A stretch of 64,000 nucleotides of DNA, from positions 8,556,001 to 8,620,000 of the forward strand of contig CM034130.1 in the NCBI GenBank assembly GCA_019914995.1, read 5' to 3'. The stretch is from Acanthochlamys bracteata. Taxonomy: Eukaryota > Streptophyta > Magnoliopsida > Pandanales > Velloziaceae. The notes under the pieces are model-generated. The model searched no databases, had not been told where the DNA came from, and saw nothing but the letters and a program-made list of their open reading frames with translations. Positions 13,199 to 25,083 of this stretch are shown here, one piece after another. Position 1 is the stretch's first letter. The number at the start of each line of letters is the position of its first letter. Made by a program: the position numbers and the translations under genes.

Positions 13199-16013
13199 AG
13201 AAGAAGAAGAGGAAGAAGAATCCTACAGGTATTTCATACGCCCCAGACAGCATAAAGCCTCTCGAATTCCATGATCAAATACCTCCTGATAATGAGCTCT
13301 CCATGCTGAATCATGTGTTGCATAAAATGACCTCCATCTCAGTATATCAGACCCAGTAAAGCACTGAATAATCACAACCAGCCATACGAGCACCAGAAAA
13401 GAGACTATTAAACTTTGTTTCCATGCCCTAGTAGTTGCATCCTGCCCTAAACACCAGCCGAACGATAAGAAGTTAGGTTTCAACTGAAAGAACTATAACG
13501 AAGATGTAAACCTATAGAGAACATAAGTCATAAACTAGAGACAAGGTAGAATGTTGAGAATAAGAACCTCAAGTTGCGAATAGTGTCAGCAAGAGACGAA
13601 AACCACTTTCATCATAGTAGTACTGTGGAACTAAACAAAACTACTTTGGAGCCAACAGTTGGAAAACACAAACTAAAGAGTAAATGCCTAAATGCACATG
13701 AAAACTAGAGCACTAGAGAAATGAGAGGTTAAATTCAGCGGAAGCAACATGGCATTAACAATTTAGGAAACCAGTAACACTTAGTTGGTTTTTTTTATAT
13801 TATAAGTTTAGTGATACCTTAGCAAAAAGAGTATTCTTTCTTCTTTAAAAAAAGAAAAAAAGAAAGAAATATCTTAGGTGAGTCTACTACTAAATGCTCC
13901 TATAGCATGAGTTACGATTTTTATTTGCTGTCTTGAATTATAACCACACATAACTAAGTGCACAACATTATCCAGCACCTTGGTATATATTTGTTCAGAC
14001 TTCAGAGATAGTCCAAATGACCAAAAACACCAAAGCAAACATCAATTCTTGCAGGAATTGGATTATTAATCATAAATTTCTCCTGTTTATATGAAAACAG
14101 GTGTGAGTAGATGGTGAACATGCACCCCCGTGAAATCTTAATTTCTTAGACAAGTTGAATTTCACAATAAGATACCAACAGTTAGGTTGGTTTATAAATC
14201 AATCTGCCAAGCCTGTCAGAAACTGACAGCTTGTTCAGAGGTACATAATGGAGCAGAGCCTAATTGGATGAAGGCGTTGATGATGTTATATTTAGGGCAC
14301 GAAACATCTTCCTTTGCTGAGCACTTCAATTATGAGCTTGAAATGTCATTTGTTAGGTTTGGAAATTTACCGCAGAAATAAGAAAGTTCAAAAGATATGG
14401 GCTTACCTATAAAGCACTCCTTTGAGACCTTGTAACTAGAAAAATCAGTTGCAACAATTAGCATTAAATAAAGTGCCCCTAAAAACTGCAATATAGTCAC
14501 TGCCGTCCCGATTCTGGTCCACCATAGCCATCTTTTGTACCTCATCTGTCCATCAATCAAAAGCAAAGGAAACTAGTTAAGCGTAAAACTTGCTGAAAGA
14601 TGCTTATTATGGCTCCATCTGCAAACAAATGGCTAACAGATCTAAGAAGAAAGGAACACACAGTCAGCTATTTTCAGAAGTATAATTCCTCGTTTAATTG
14701 AAGTTGAGGGATGGGACTAAAAAGTTCTCTTATTCATATGTTAATATCAACATTTCCAACAATCTTCCAACTTCCTTTCAGACCAATATCAACAAAAGGA
14801 TGTCAGTTATAGGACTGATTACCAGACCAAGCATAGAAACAAGACGACGCCTATCAGGGGGATCATTATGGGCCAGAAGTATCACATTCAAGTTCCTAGA
14901 AATTATAAAATAGCTTCTGTAAACAAGAAGGGACAGACGGAGCTAAAGCAAATGCACTTGGGCTATTTCAAGATTGGAAGTAAGGCTGTCAGAAGCTTGT
15001 TTCAAGATTGATGATACATTTAGCTTCCATATGTACGGAACTTCTTTGGAAGCTGCAGAAAGTTAGAAAAGGTGCTTTCCAAAGTTGTTTAACAAACTCC
15101 AAAAACATGGAGACACTTTATTACACCTAAAAGCATGTTCCAAGTTCAGTTAAAAAAATTTGTAGCAATTAACCATCAAAGTTTCAATTACCACAAAGAG
15201 AAGGGCCAAGTGCTGCAACCTTCACACACACACACACACACACACACAAAAACAGACAATTTCAAACATTAAATATGTCACCTGTTAAAACTGCTGCATT
15301 TGATATTAACATAAAGCTAAATGCTGGACTTATACGGAAGCTGAAAGTCAGAACTATTTTTAAATTAAATATTCAACAAGTTGAACAATTTCGAATAACA
15401 TTAACATAACAACTACTGCATTTTCATCAAACACACTGAAATTCAGAGCTATACTTTGAAGGTAAGGAATTCAACAAAACCAAAACAACAAGCTAAATTC
15501 AACCACAAAATATAGATAATCACATCACAAGTTGTCTGCATTGCAGTACAAGATAGCAATTTAAATGATTCCATATTCAGTTGTGAAACACCACGAGACC
15601 CCAAAGATATTTTCAATAATTCCACACTGTGAAAAGTTGTCAAAAGGAGAGAGGGAAATTGAAAGTGCAATCACCCTTCTTTCATGGCGGATAGTAGCCA
15701 CATCAGCAGTAGCTGGTTGACAGCCAACAATTGTCTTGGCAGTTGCTTGTTGAGCCTTAGCAGTTCCCAGCATACACAAAATCCTTGCAGCTGCTGTGGC
15801 CCAAGAGATGAGGAATGGGAGTTTGGTACCGGAGGGACAACCAGGGACCACAATGGCAACGATGTAAGCGCCATAGAGGATCACAGCAAGATTACCAATC
15901 CCAAGGACCAGAGAGGCGCACCGTAACCTCCGTAGTCGTGCCACCAATGTGATCCGCTCCTCAGGGAAGCCTTCCTCCGCCGACATTGCTTCCGGCGGGG
16001 GGAAAGGATTCAA
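5770..16013 (-). CDS. Membrane-anchored class 3 lipase (sn1-diacylglycerol lipase-like)
   Basis: Fifteen exons join in phase: 16013-15675, 14545-14407, 13446-13227, 13062-12962, 12433-12312, 12231-12136, 11356-11304, 11211-11106, 10496-10342, 9546-9419, 7947-7832, 7319-7222, 7135-6873, 6736-6310 and 5854-5770, giving about 815 aa. Exons 1-3 hold about four hydrophobic membrane segments, including the block MRYKRWLWWTR at the start of exon 2. Exons 9-13 hold the alpha/beta-hydrolase core: AVRGTETPEDLLTDGL, FPHFGHSGIVESAR, the nucleophile elbow VIVGHSLGGS, and the likely acid in VYNDEFSARLS. Exon 14 ends in FLDHLPWR, a candidate catalytic His. The layout matches plant homologues of animal sn1-specific diacylglycerol lipases (At1g05790 type), expected to release fatty acid from diacylglycerol at a membrane. 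The exon 9 donor is non-canonical (AA|GAAAGA). A second possible first exon lies upstream. The exact start is uncertain (Met1 or Met10). Confidence 0.85.
9081..9106. repeat. (CT)n microsatellite in lipase intron
   Basis: A run of CT dinucleotides lies inside intron 10 of the minus-strand lipase gene. It is a simple sequence repeat with no sign of function. Confidence 0.8.
10297..10335. repeat. (GA)n microsatellite abutting lipase exon 9
   Basis: A perfect GA repeat of about 39 bases on the plus strand, which reads (CT)n on the coding strand. It begins only seven bases inside the inferred intron 9, immediately after an exon end that has no GT donor. Expansion or replication slippage here may have removed the original donor. 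Confidence 0.9.
11370..11790 (-). mobile_element. 5'-truncated RTE-type LINE fragment
   Basis: A non-LTR retrotransposon remnant in intron 6 of the lipase, on the same strand. Its translated minus strand contains VSIEDKLRKGRLRRFGHV and, further upstream, a piece resembling ML.WMCGYTMNKIRNENI, the conserved C-terminal end of plant RTE/LINE polyproteins. Just 3' of this, the minus strand carries the stock plant LINE 3' end (ATTCATTTAGCCGACCC, then a GGGATAAAGAC-like block) followed by a (TTG)n-like tail. Only the last few hundred bases remain; the rest of the reverse transcriptase is absent, as expected for 5' truncation at insertion. Boundaries are approximate. Confidence 0.75.
13131..13210. 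repeat. A-tract, (GA)n and (GAA)n compound microsatellite
   Basis: A long poly-A run grades into (GA)n and then GAA repeats, inside lipase intron 3 just downstream of exon 3. It is a compound simple repeat, prone to slippage. Confidence 0.9.
15223..15247. repeat. (CA)n microsatellite
   Basis: A CA dinucleotide run within the first intron of the lipase gene. No other feature was seen around it. Confidence 0.85.
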
Positions 16014-16467
16014 TGAGAAATCAAGATCTGTACAGGGGCATTTTAGTCATTGAAATAGGGATCCTGCCACCATGGCTCGTTAGACTGGAAAACAGAGAGG
16101 GAGGGGAATGGTGTTTGAGTCTCGTGTGGAGCACAACTGAGCAAATTAGAAGTTTTGATTGGGTGGAAGAAGACAGACTATGACAACCTTGTGATTTCTT
16201 TACCAGCTACTTTTTCTTTTTCCAGAATCCGGAAATAGTCTCAAGATTAAAAACGCACAATTGCAAGTAAGGTAATATGTAGGTCTTCAATCAATCAATT
16301 TCTTCTAAATAAAGAAGATTAAAAACATTTCACGGTAACAATAATAAAAGACTTATAAACAAACAAAGCATATAAGGGACATATTTTGCCACACAAAATT
16401 TCGAAGGTTCAATTTTGCAATGCATTTTATAGCAAGCGTAAGAAAAAATACAGCTAATTACAGGTAC

Positions 16468-16824
16468 CTTTGTTTCTTGTCGAGGACGACTCCCGGCGGC
16501 GGACCAACCAGCGACGGCGGCGGCGACTTCTCTCTGAGCAATTCCGGCGCCGATCATGGTACCTACTCTGATCGCCGCCGCAGCAGAGACCATGACGACT
16601 GCAATTTTATCCGCCGGATTGCATTCGCGGAGCACAGCAGTAAGCAGGATAACCCCCCCGCAGGCTATAACCAAGTTGAGCGCGCCAACTATCATCGCCG
16701 CTCGCCGAACTCTACGCAGAAGTAATAATTCGACAGCTCCCTTTTCTATTTGATTCGAATTTGGTCCACGACCGCCGCCTTTGAGCAGAGGAGCAGAAGA
16801 AGAAGAGGAGGATTCCTCTTCCAT
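16468..16824 (-). CDS. Second candidate first exon of the lipase gene
   Basis: An open 119-codon segment starting at ATG 16822-16824 (MEEESSSSSSAPLLKG) and ending at a donor, AAG|GTACCTG. It has two hydrophobic stretches (MIVGALNLVIACGGVILL and KIAVVMVSAAAAIRV) and ends in phase 0. The exon at 15675-16013 has the same architecture, ends in the same phase (AGG|GTGATT), and aligns along its length at roughly 30% identity by eye: shared RRxRxA, G..NL, C....K, A.AA.R...M.G...AQ. Either exon could splice to exon 2 at 14545 without changing frame. It is therefore an alternative first exon, or the remnant of a tandem paralogue that lost its body. An earlier in-frame Met at 16980 also exists. Confidence 0.6.
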
Positions 16825-17429
16825 TGAACGAGAAGTAGAAAGATTTTTGAATCGGTTGCTGTCGGTAGACTTGAGATAGACTGGCAATTTCTGTTTTCTT
16901 CGAAAATTATTCATCAAAAGAAGAAGAGAACAAAGATGAAAAAGGGAACTGGAGGATTTCGATGGATTGCGGAATTGCAAGGAGCGATAATGTTAGAAGA
17001 ATCAAATTTAATTCTTCCCTGAATCAAGTGAAGGATTTTATAGACAATAATAGATCATTGGGTATTTCAAGAATTTATCAAAATGTTCTGGAAACTAGTG
17101 TTTGTATTCTTTACTTTAGTTTACTAGCTTTATAGACAATATACATTACATTCGCGAAAAAGAAATTTGAAAACGAAACCAAGAGAGTCTGGCTTAGACA
17201 ACACACATATGTTCAGATGATCTTCCAAGTTGAAGTAAGGATCCACAACAGAAATCGTTTTAGCGCACAATTGTACATTAAGGTTTCCTGTACAATAATA
17301 GCAACAGTCCTCAAACTATAACGTTTCATATATAAAAGACATGGCAGTGATGCACTAATCTGATAACTCTCAATCAAGATGACCGCATTCCGAACAATCA
17401 CATTGACAAATAAGATTATCGTTGGGCAT

Positions 17430-20400
17430 TCTAGAGAAACTATCTGGGTCTGTAACCTATCCGGTTAATGCTGAAGCTGTTGCTGTACAACGTGATGCGA
17501 GATAAATCTGGCCTTCTTTGTGACCCATCCTGCCAGGGCAATTCCTGTTCGTGTAGACATGCAGACCTGCAGAATAGAAACAAGGATGAGAAATTCAGCA
17601 CCAATAGTAGAAGGCGGAAATTCTGCAGGCATATCATCAGTTCATTTATTCTAGCATAAATGTCTTTGGGTCCGCCTAAACAAGCTCCACAGCTAGGACT
17701 TGCAGGAGGATCGCAGCCAGCTTCCTCAAATATCTGCGAACAAGTTCTGTCATCCGAACCAAAGACTATGCAGACTATACACACTTGTAAAGAGAACGGC
17801 AAACCAAGTTTTTGGCAAATCGAATTTTTTAATCAGAACTAGTAGGAAATAATATGATCAAGAAAGATAACGCAATGGAGACGTATAAATTTTCATTGAC
17901 TTTCTCTGTGAATTTTTTTGCTTACCCTGATGTTAATTGGGCTAGGATTCTGTTGATCGAAAGTCACTATGGTTTTGCATCTTTCCTGGCGACTCTCTTA
18001 TGGCCCGGAAGAGTAAGAAGCTGGCTATATCTAGATCCTCCACAGAACTGAGTACCATGAAATGGCAACTAGCACTACTGAGATTGTATGGTTGTGACGG
18101 TTTTTAACATATGGTTACTACCCTTATTACTCATACACCCTTCATTGGGACAAGAAGAGCCAATCCATATTGTTCACAATTCAGTCTTTCATCAACGGAC
18201 CAAGCACATCGATATTGACCGTCACTTGACACGACATCATAGTTAGAATGAGAGTATTAGCTTACCTTTTGTGTCCTCATCCGTTCAAATTGTGGACTTC
18301 TTTACAAAGTCACACACTATTCAGCATTTCATTTTTTTATTGGCAAACTCTCGATGCTTCAAGCTGCAACGTGATTTCAGGAGGGATGTTTAAGTAATTA
18401 AGTAGTTAGTGGTAATCATTTATTGTAACACTATATAATTTTTTACTTGTCCAGAGAACTGATGACCAAGTTTTGGGTAAATCGAATTCCTCTTTTGTAA
18501 CAGCTACCGCTACAAACAAATATTCTATGAAAGCTTACAAAAGGCACGCATCAGTCAAAACTAGAACCAGAAGGAACGCAAATTACAGTAAAAGAACATG
18601 CATTGTTCAGGTTTCGAATCCGAATCAATACCTCCCATAATGTAGATTTAAAGATAACACCACCACCTAACATGAGTTTGAAAATGCAATGAAGTTCTAC
18701 AGCAAGACAACAACTAAATGCAACATGCCAATAAGCAAGAACTAAAATTGCTCACTGATGCTAGAAATAGTTTTGCTCCAGCCATGAAGTCTTCCATCTT
18801 TCCACCAGTACAAGAGCCAATGTACACCCTATCTATTTTCACATCTTTGCATTCATTGCAAGTGCGCGATTATCAGGAGAATGAGGCTGTAAAATTTTAA
18901 CTGGATTAGCAAGGAAGCATTTACCACATACAACACCATCTCCCAGCCTAAAAATCAGAAAAGCCAAAAGATGGTAGAGCTTATCATGCTGGTGTTCTTA
19001 CCTTAGCAACGACTGGTTCTAACTTGGAAACATCAAATTTGTAGTCACGAAGAAATCTGAGAAGTTTCACCAATAAGACAATCATATCTAGATTAAGTCA
19101 GAAGTTCAGCATAAAGAGAGCTTGCATACTTTTGAAATGCAAAATGAATGATTATGTTCGGGCTCTCAATCCAATGCTTCTATAACACAAAAGCTGCTTC
19201 AAATTTATACCTGAAGTGTAACAAGGCCTCATTCAAGGACCACCCCCATTAATTTACTCTGCAGTTCTCCATGTCTCTTCACGAGTATTTGTCTTAGTTA
19301 TGTCAAAGGACCCTATTCATCCATAACCTTCAGTTGCTCTAAAGTAGGACATCGTATTCCGTAACCTTCCATCTCTATTATTATAATAAAGGTCACCCAG
19401 TTGTTATAACCCACAATGACCAAGTAGGTAAGTGCATACTTTATATACTTATACAAAGATATGCCCTTTGTCAAGGATTTGAACAAAAATTGACAGCCAG
19501 TGTACAACAAAGTTTCTCACAGTATGAAACCTTTCAATCACAGTCAAGCAGGCATACTGCAGTCTCCTACATCACGTCCTTAGGTTAGCGTCTTCACTAT
19601 ATTAAACTTTACATCAACCACTATAGCAGGCAAACTGCACTCTCTGCCAGCATGTCCTTAGGTTAGCCTCTTCATTATATTAAAATTTACACCAATAATT
19701 GTATATTCTTCTTCCATGTCAGTATCTAGCCTAAGATCATTTAATTAGCAAATAACTCCATACATGCATTACCATCACATCAGGCGGATTAAGTGACAAG
19801 GTCAAGTTTCATGAACTAAACCAAAGCTGACCTTTACCTTGCATTTCCACCACTGTATACAGGTTCATAAGGCACTGATGTTTTGTCCTACAGAAGCACA
19901 TAGGAGTCCAGGCTCAACAGCAATACTGTAGGCATACAGTTATTCTGTCACCACAAGTGGTGTAAGAAATTATGGCATCCATATAATATTGTAAGTTACA
20001 TTCTTCCAACACATCAAGTAAAAAAACTGGAGAAGTGTTTGAATGCAACAAGACTTACCTCTAGCTACCTATATGTAGTTTTATCAGCACGCACAACCCA
20101 ATTCTTACCCCCAGCTTCCACAACCATGTTGCATAATGTCATCCTCTCTTCCATCTTTCACCAACAATCTGCGTGAGATAACAGGGTGAGAGTAGGGTAA
20201 TTAAGATTTCTGATTTCAACACCACAAGACACTCATTGTACAATATAATATGACTATCGAATAAATGGGGGTAGCTTAGCATGTGGTGGCTCTCTTAAAT
20301 AATTTAATACCAACAGCCAAAATCCTGTCCAGACAAAAATAAGACTGATCCAACACTTTAGTTTTAGATAGAAAACACAATGTTGCATAATATTAGCTTT

Positions 20401-22990
20401 TGAGATAGCGTTGACATCCTATTCAACACCACGAATAAGATAAAAACTACAAAAGAAACATAAAGTACATTTAAGATCTGTATTTACTAAATAAGTGGAG
20501 CAGATTTCACTTCACTTCCTCACAATCTAATTTAGAAAAACATTAAAGACCGCATATAATTGTTCCAGCAAATGTGTTCTGAAAAGTTAAACATCACAGG
20601 CTATTGAACTTACGAACTCACATGATAACTTGAGGTTTAAATTGGACAAAGAAGATATCTCAAAATTTTGACACAGAGGAAGACACATAGACATTAAACA
20701 AAGATTCTATTGACTAGCAAACCAACGAGAGGATGCAACTAGCCTGCAAAATCAAGTCCTTGGCAAGCAAGTAATGAGGCATTTCTCTGTCCAATATGAC
20801 CGCAAAGTAGGAGGTATCTGCAGTTTACAAGACGGCAGATAATATATACAATTGCCATAATACATTTACGAATTACAATGCTTAACAGTAATAAAGACGA
20901 GTCAAAAAGAAAATGAGGGGAAGTCCCAGCTCTCCAATCTCCATAAAGACAAACTAAGAAAATATTTCAAATAAAACAATCTTAAAAAGGAAACTATAAT
21001 TTTAAAGGAATGAATTACTGTTTTTTGGAGTGGCGAGGATGAAACAACTAATAGAGCTAAAGTTATCATTTTGTCGACCAATTCAGTAGAGATTTTAAGG
21101 GACAGTAAGAGTGAGAAGAAGCAACTAAATAGAAAAAGATAACCATGTAATGGCGAAAAACGATTTTAAAAATCCTGATCAACAAGAGCAAATGGTATGG
21201 TAGTTTTCAACTTCCAGTGAGAACCAAGAATGGTACCCTTCATCCTTACTCTGGTGAAGCATCATTCTAGCATAAGTACAAACATATGTGATTTACAAAA
21301 CCTTGAGTAGAATCTTGCCAGTGCCCATAACAAAGCCTGCATCAGTGTTGCCAATTCCAGTTGCAAACTGACCAAAAGCTCCAGCTTACAAGTGTGTGAA
21401 TCAGTACCAAGCATAACCTGCATACAAGTACAAAGTTGTTAGAAAGAAGCATAGCTGTGAACAAAAAAATGCCTACTCATTATTTTAAGACGGAAGATTG
21501 TTTCAAATAGAAGTACAAACCTCTCCAGGTCTGCAGTGACCTTCTTGAGCAAGGGCAATGCGGCAAACACCCTTGTAATTGGATTAGCCTGCAAAAGTCG
21601 AAGTACAAATTGTTATTTTTAAGTTAACACAAACTATAAGCAAATCAGTGTGAAATTTCAGTACCAATTTCCACAAGAAACTCCTATCCTGAAATTACTC
21701 AGATTCTTGATGTCATGGAAGTATCTAATGTCCTGTTAGTTGGAAAATTGTCTTAAGATGTAAACATTCAGATTAGCACGTTTCATCACTAAAAATTGTA
21801 GTGATCTGGTATGATAACAATCTTCTGATTGTCCCACACCTAAAAGGACATCATGGAGTTAGTGATGAAAAAAAAAACCCCATGAAAGCCACGCAAATCA
21901 CGATTAAGAGGATGTCTATGGATCCAAGTCAAATGAGAGTTAGCCATAAATTTGTTCCTAGTTATTGCATAGAAACATGTGCTCTGGTAGCTTGAAATGA
22001 TTATACTTAGAACTCAAAGAAAAAGTATAACAGAACAAAACTAGAACTGTATCCCTGTTGGTGGAGATATGAAACTTATTGATTACAACTTTTCCCCAGT
22101 CAATACGCTCACACGCTATAACCACCGACAACTTTTCCCGTCAATACACTCACACTCTATAACCACCGACAATTTAAGCTTACCAGCTTAAAAACCTATG
22201 CAGGAACATGATGAAGAGATTCTAAACCAAAAATGTAACAGCAACAAGTTAATCTCAGACAACCATGATTCCCCTCTCCACAGAAAATATTCATAAGAAA
22301 AAGATGGGCTGATTACAAAATGGTTCTGTCTAAGACGAGATCCTAGAGAAGCCACAAGAGCAGTAATCTGTACAAAAATGTTTGAGAAGACATCTTAAAC
22401 AATCTTAGGAAAACTTGAAGACACTTCAATGTAACTTTCCAACATAACCAGACAGCAGGTACCTTTGCAATCTCACCAAATTCTTTCTGATATCATGAGT
22501 AATTAATACATCAACATTCACCTAACATTACCATCAGGTTCTAAGTGTGCTTTCTCAGATGCTCTAGTTAGAATCTTCTCAGTCATAGTCATCCCATGCT
22601 TGACCTGAACACTGCAAGAACAGGATACAAAATTTTCTAACAGAAAAATCAGAATGACAGAGATGACACCAACCGAACCATAGTCGCTGGAAGCATGAGA
22701 TCTTGTTGGTGTCATAACAGCAAGGGTTCTACTCAAAGCCAGCTTCTTATATCTATGTACATCAATAATAATCGAAGAATGCTGGCAAGTGCCCAAATCC
22801 ATCTGTTACAGACTCAAGAAGATCAACGAATAATGCTATCCACATAGAAGTTAACAACCAAAATTTTTTTTAAAAACATGAACAAGAGGGGAAAAGAGTT
22901 GTGAGAGGAAACCATTTTCCCCAAAAGCAAGGAACTTGAAGATGCAACCATTGAAGAAGAAGATGCCACGTTGCAGTTCCTGCTTTTAAG
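17430..22990 (-). pseudogene. Unprocessed pseudogene of isopropylmalate isomerase large subunit
   Basis: Exon-sized pieces of the plastid 3-isopropylmalate dehydratase large subunit (leucine biosynthesis, aconitase family) lie in correct order on the minus strand. They are HGMTMTEKILTRASEKAHL (about 22.6 kb), NVDVLITHD (22.5), ALAQEGHCRPGE (21.55), GTDSHTC with GTGKILLKV (21.3-21.4), EMPHYLLAKDLILQ (20.8), MEERMTLCNMVVEAGGKN (20.1), DKTSVPYEPVYS (19.87), YKFDVSKLEPVVAK (19.03), IGSCTGGKMEDF (18.8) and EEAGC...PSCGACLGGPKD (17.7). Introns are retained, so it arose by DNA duplication and not through mRNA. It is dead: there is a stop before KIDRVYIGSCTGG, a frameshift after GTDSHTC, a deletion of roughly ten codons after THDI, and a stop in the terminal TG*VTDP block. 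A Ser/Ala-rich plastid-targeting-like start (MVASSSSSLLLG) is recognisable near 22.96 kb. Confidence 0.85.
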
Positions 22991-23685
22991 TTAAGTACTT
23001 CTTTTAACCCTACATGTTTTCTGTGCTTCTTCTCGAACGGTTCATCTTAAATACTAAAGACTGTTCTAAGTACATCCTTAGCTATAAACTTGACAAAGAA
23101 AAAACCAAAAAAGAAAGAAAAAAAGTATTTGAGAAGCACAAAACTTTTGTTTCGAATCAATCACTCGAATGACCAACAAACAAATAGCGAAAGCATTTTC
23201 CGCTTGAATATCACAACCGACCTTAAGGCTTAAACAAGTAGCACTGCTACCGGAGCTCCAACAATCCGAAACCGCTCTGTTTCTTCTCAAACCGTTGAAC
23301 ATAAACCGAAGCATAACAACAACGACGACGAAGAAGAAGGGAATAGTTTACAGTTAAATTAATTAACCTAAACTTCAGATCAAATTTAAATTTTAACAAA
23401 CTGGAATATCGCCAGCGAACGAACGTAAAGTAGAAAATTGTATGAGCAGCTGATGATAGAAAACCTAGCAAAAACCTTGCAATCTATATAAATAAATAAT
23501 AACATAAATTGTGCATTTCGTAGTGACAACTGATCCAGTTGCAGACTTCAATAATTAACGAACGAAAAGTAAAAGATTCTTTGCTTGCATGAACGAGACG
23601 TCTTTGTCTCACATCATGGGTGTCCTTTTTTAACAGGAAGTAAATTATTAAAGATAAATGAATAGAATAGAAGATATTACAATTA
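22991..23685. other. Spacer between isomerase pseudogene and phospholipase copy A
   Basis: No gene was identified. The main item is a 40-bp block at 23014-23053 that recurs exactly, inverted, at 33674-33713. The part next to 23685 is probably the 3' UTR of the minus-strand phospholipase gene. Confidence 0.5.
23014..23053 (+). repeat. 40-bp inverted repeat, left copy
   Basis: A 40-base sequence identical to the reverse complement of 33674-33713, checked base by base. It lies 633 bases beyond the stop codon of phospholipase copy A. Together with the other copy it brackets the inverted phospholipase pair. Both copies can be read as MFSVLLLERFILN, but the flanks differ and no gene is recognisable. 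Confidence 0.85.
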
Positions 23686-25083
23686 TTAAGAAACAGTGTC
23701 AGTGCGTAAATCTTTATAGAATTTGTGCAGCAAGTTTATTACATGAACTAGCCAACACAATGATGATACTGATCTTGTAAACTTGTGTAGAATTAGATCA
23801 ACAAGAATTTCCCTCACCATTCCAATAACATCAACTCCGTCTTTCTTCATCTGCTCTACCATTTCGGGACACTTAAGTAGACCAATATAAGTTTCTAGAT
23901 CGTGAACTCCAATCGGGTTCTCCATTTGGAAGAAATCCAGAGCGAGCTCGACTCCGACGTGAGTGTAGCACGAGCACCAGCTCCACCGTCGTAGCCCGTA
24001 CTTCGCCGCCAGAGACCTGAAGCTATCGTTTAGAAACACGCCAGGCATCTTCGTTATTGGGTCGTTCACGTTAACGATCCGCAACACCTTCACGCCGAGC
24101 TCCTCGCACCTTTGCTTGAACGCCGTGTTGCCAACCCTCGGTCCGGCGAAAGAATAGACAGTGATTGGTATTCTATCATCGGCATCACCGTCGATATGTG
24201 CATTAGTAGAATTCTTTGAATTAATGCCGAGCTCGGCGATGTCGTATGCGAGCAAGAGAGCCAGGGAGCTCCCCATGCTGTGTCCTGCGACAGTGATACT
24301 CAAATCTTCTCCTTTGTATCTGTTGAGAAGCTTTGACAACTCCGACAGAAGTTGCTGTCTGCAGCTGCCACGGCTGAACTTGCTGCTGGTTGTATCTTCA
24401 GAAGTATACAAGCTCAGAAAACCGGATTCCACTTTAATTTCCTGTCTTGGATCGTGAGGATCGAGCCCTGCCGGAGTCAAAGAGCTCATGAAGTTCGCGA
24501 CCCATTCCGCTTGAGTCACAGTTCCACGGAACGAAACAAGAATATCTCTCCGCCCGATCCTCTTCGCTTCTTCGTCCGATGCAACCGCAACGTAACCGAT
24601 CCAACGGCTGCAACAGGTTGATGATAGAGGGAAGCTAGTCTCCGGCGGCGTCGCGTAGATGTATCTAGTTACATTATAGCCTGAAGAACCCAAACCCACG
24701 TCCTCCAGCATGCTTCTCTTCGCATACTTGCAATTCAGGTACCGTTTCGATGCAGGGTCCAGGTCGAACGCCTTGTAGCAAGCTGCAACGAACTCACCGT
24801 ACCTGATAATCTCTTCTCTTAGAATAGGGTTTAAAGGCTGCACAAGATCTTCCCAGTCCTCGCAACCTTGAATTTCTCTCCAAATGCTTGCAAGTATCCC
24901 CTGCGATCTTCCTCCGATTGCAGCCTCCGTAGGAGCTAGGGGTCTCACTGATGTTACCGGACTTGTTATTCTGGTCTTCGGCGATACTGCAGGATTACTA
25001 GGCATTATGACTAAAGAAGAAGATAATAGTGCTCTCGTTTGCGAAGCCAAAGATAGCATTGCCGGAGAAATGAAAGAAGCCAT
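23686..25083 (-). CDS. Chloroplast phospholipase A1-I-beta2-like lipase, copy A
   Basis: An intronless 465-aa protein of the plant class I PLA1 family (DAD1 relatives; closest in my memory to At4g16820, PLA1-I-beta2). These enzymes hydrolyse the sn-1 acyl chain of plastid glycerolipids and can feed fatty acids to oxylipin synthesis. Visible parts are a Ser/Ala-rich transit-peptide-like N-terminus (about 60 aa), the entry motif [19 protein letters not shown], a lipase core with [15 protein letters not shown], the nucleophile elbow [11 protein letters not shown], the likely acid in [12 protein letters not shown], and the likely catalytic His in [11 protein letters not shown] take the ATG at 25081-25083 as start; the frame is open two codons further but without another ATG. 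Copy B at 31.1 kb is its close inverted duplicate. The last 55 residues differ most from copy B. Confidence 0.92.
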   Translation of the reverse strand: MASFISPAMLSLASQTRALLSSSLVIMPSNPAVSPKTRITSPVTSVRPLAPTEAAIGGRSQGILASIWREIQGCEDWEDLVQPLNPILREEIIRYGEFVAACYKAFDLDPASKRYLNCKYAKRSMLEDVGLGSSGYNVTRYIYATPPETSFPLSSTCCSRWIGYVAVASDEEAKRIGRRDILVSFRGTVTQAEWVANFMSSLTPAGLDPHDPRQEIKVESGFLSLYTSEDTTSSKFSRGSCRQQLLSELSKLLNRYKGEDLSITVAGHSMGSSLALLLAYDIAELGINSKNSTNAHIDGDADDRIPITVYSFAGPRVGNTAFKQRCEELGVKVLRIVNVNDPITKMPGVFLNDSFRSLAAKYGLRRWSWCSCYTHVGVELALDFFQMENPIGVHDLETYIGLLKCPEMVEQMKKDGVDVIGMVREILVDLILHKFTRSVSSLCWLVHVINLLHKFYKDLRTDTVS

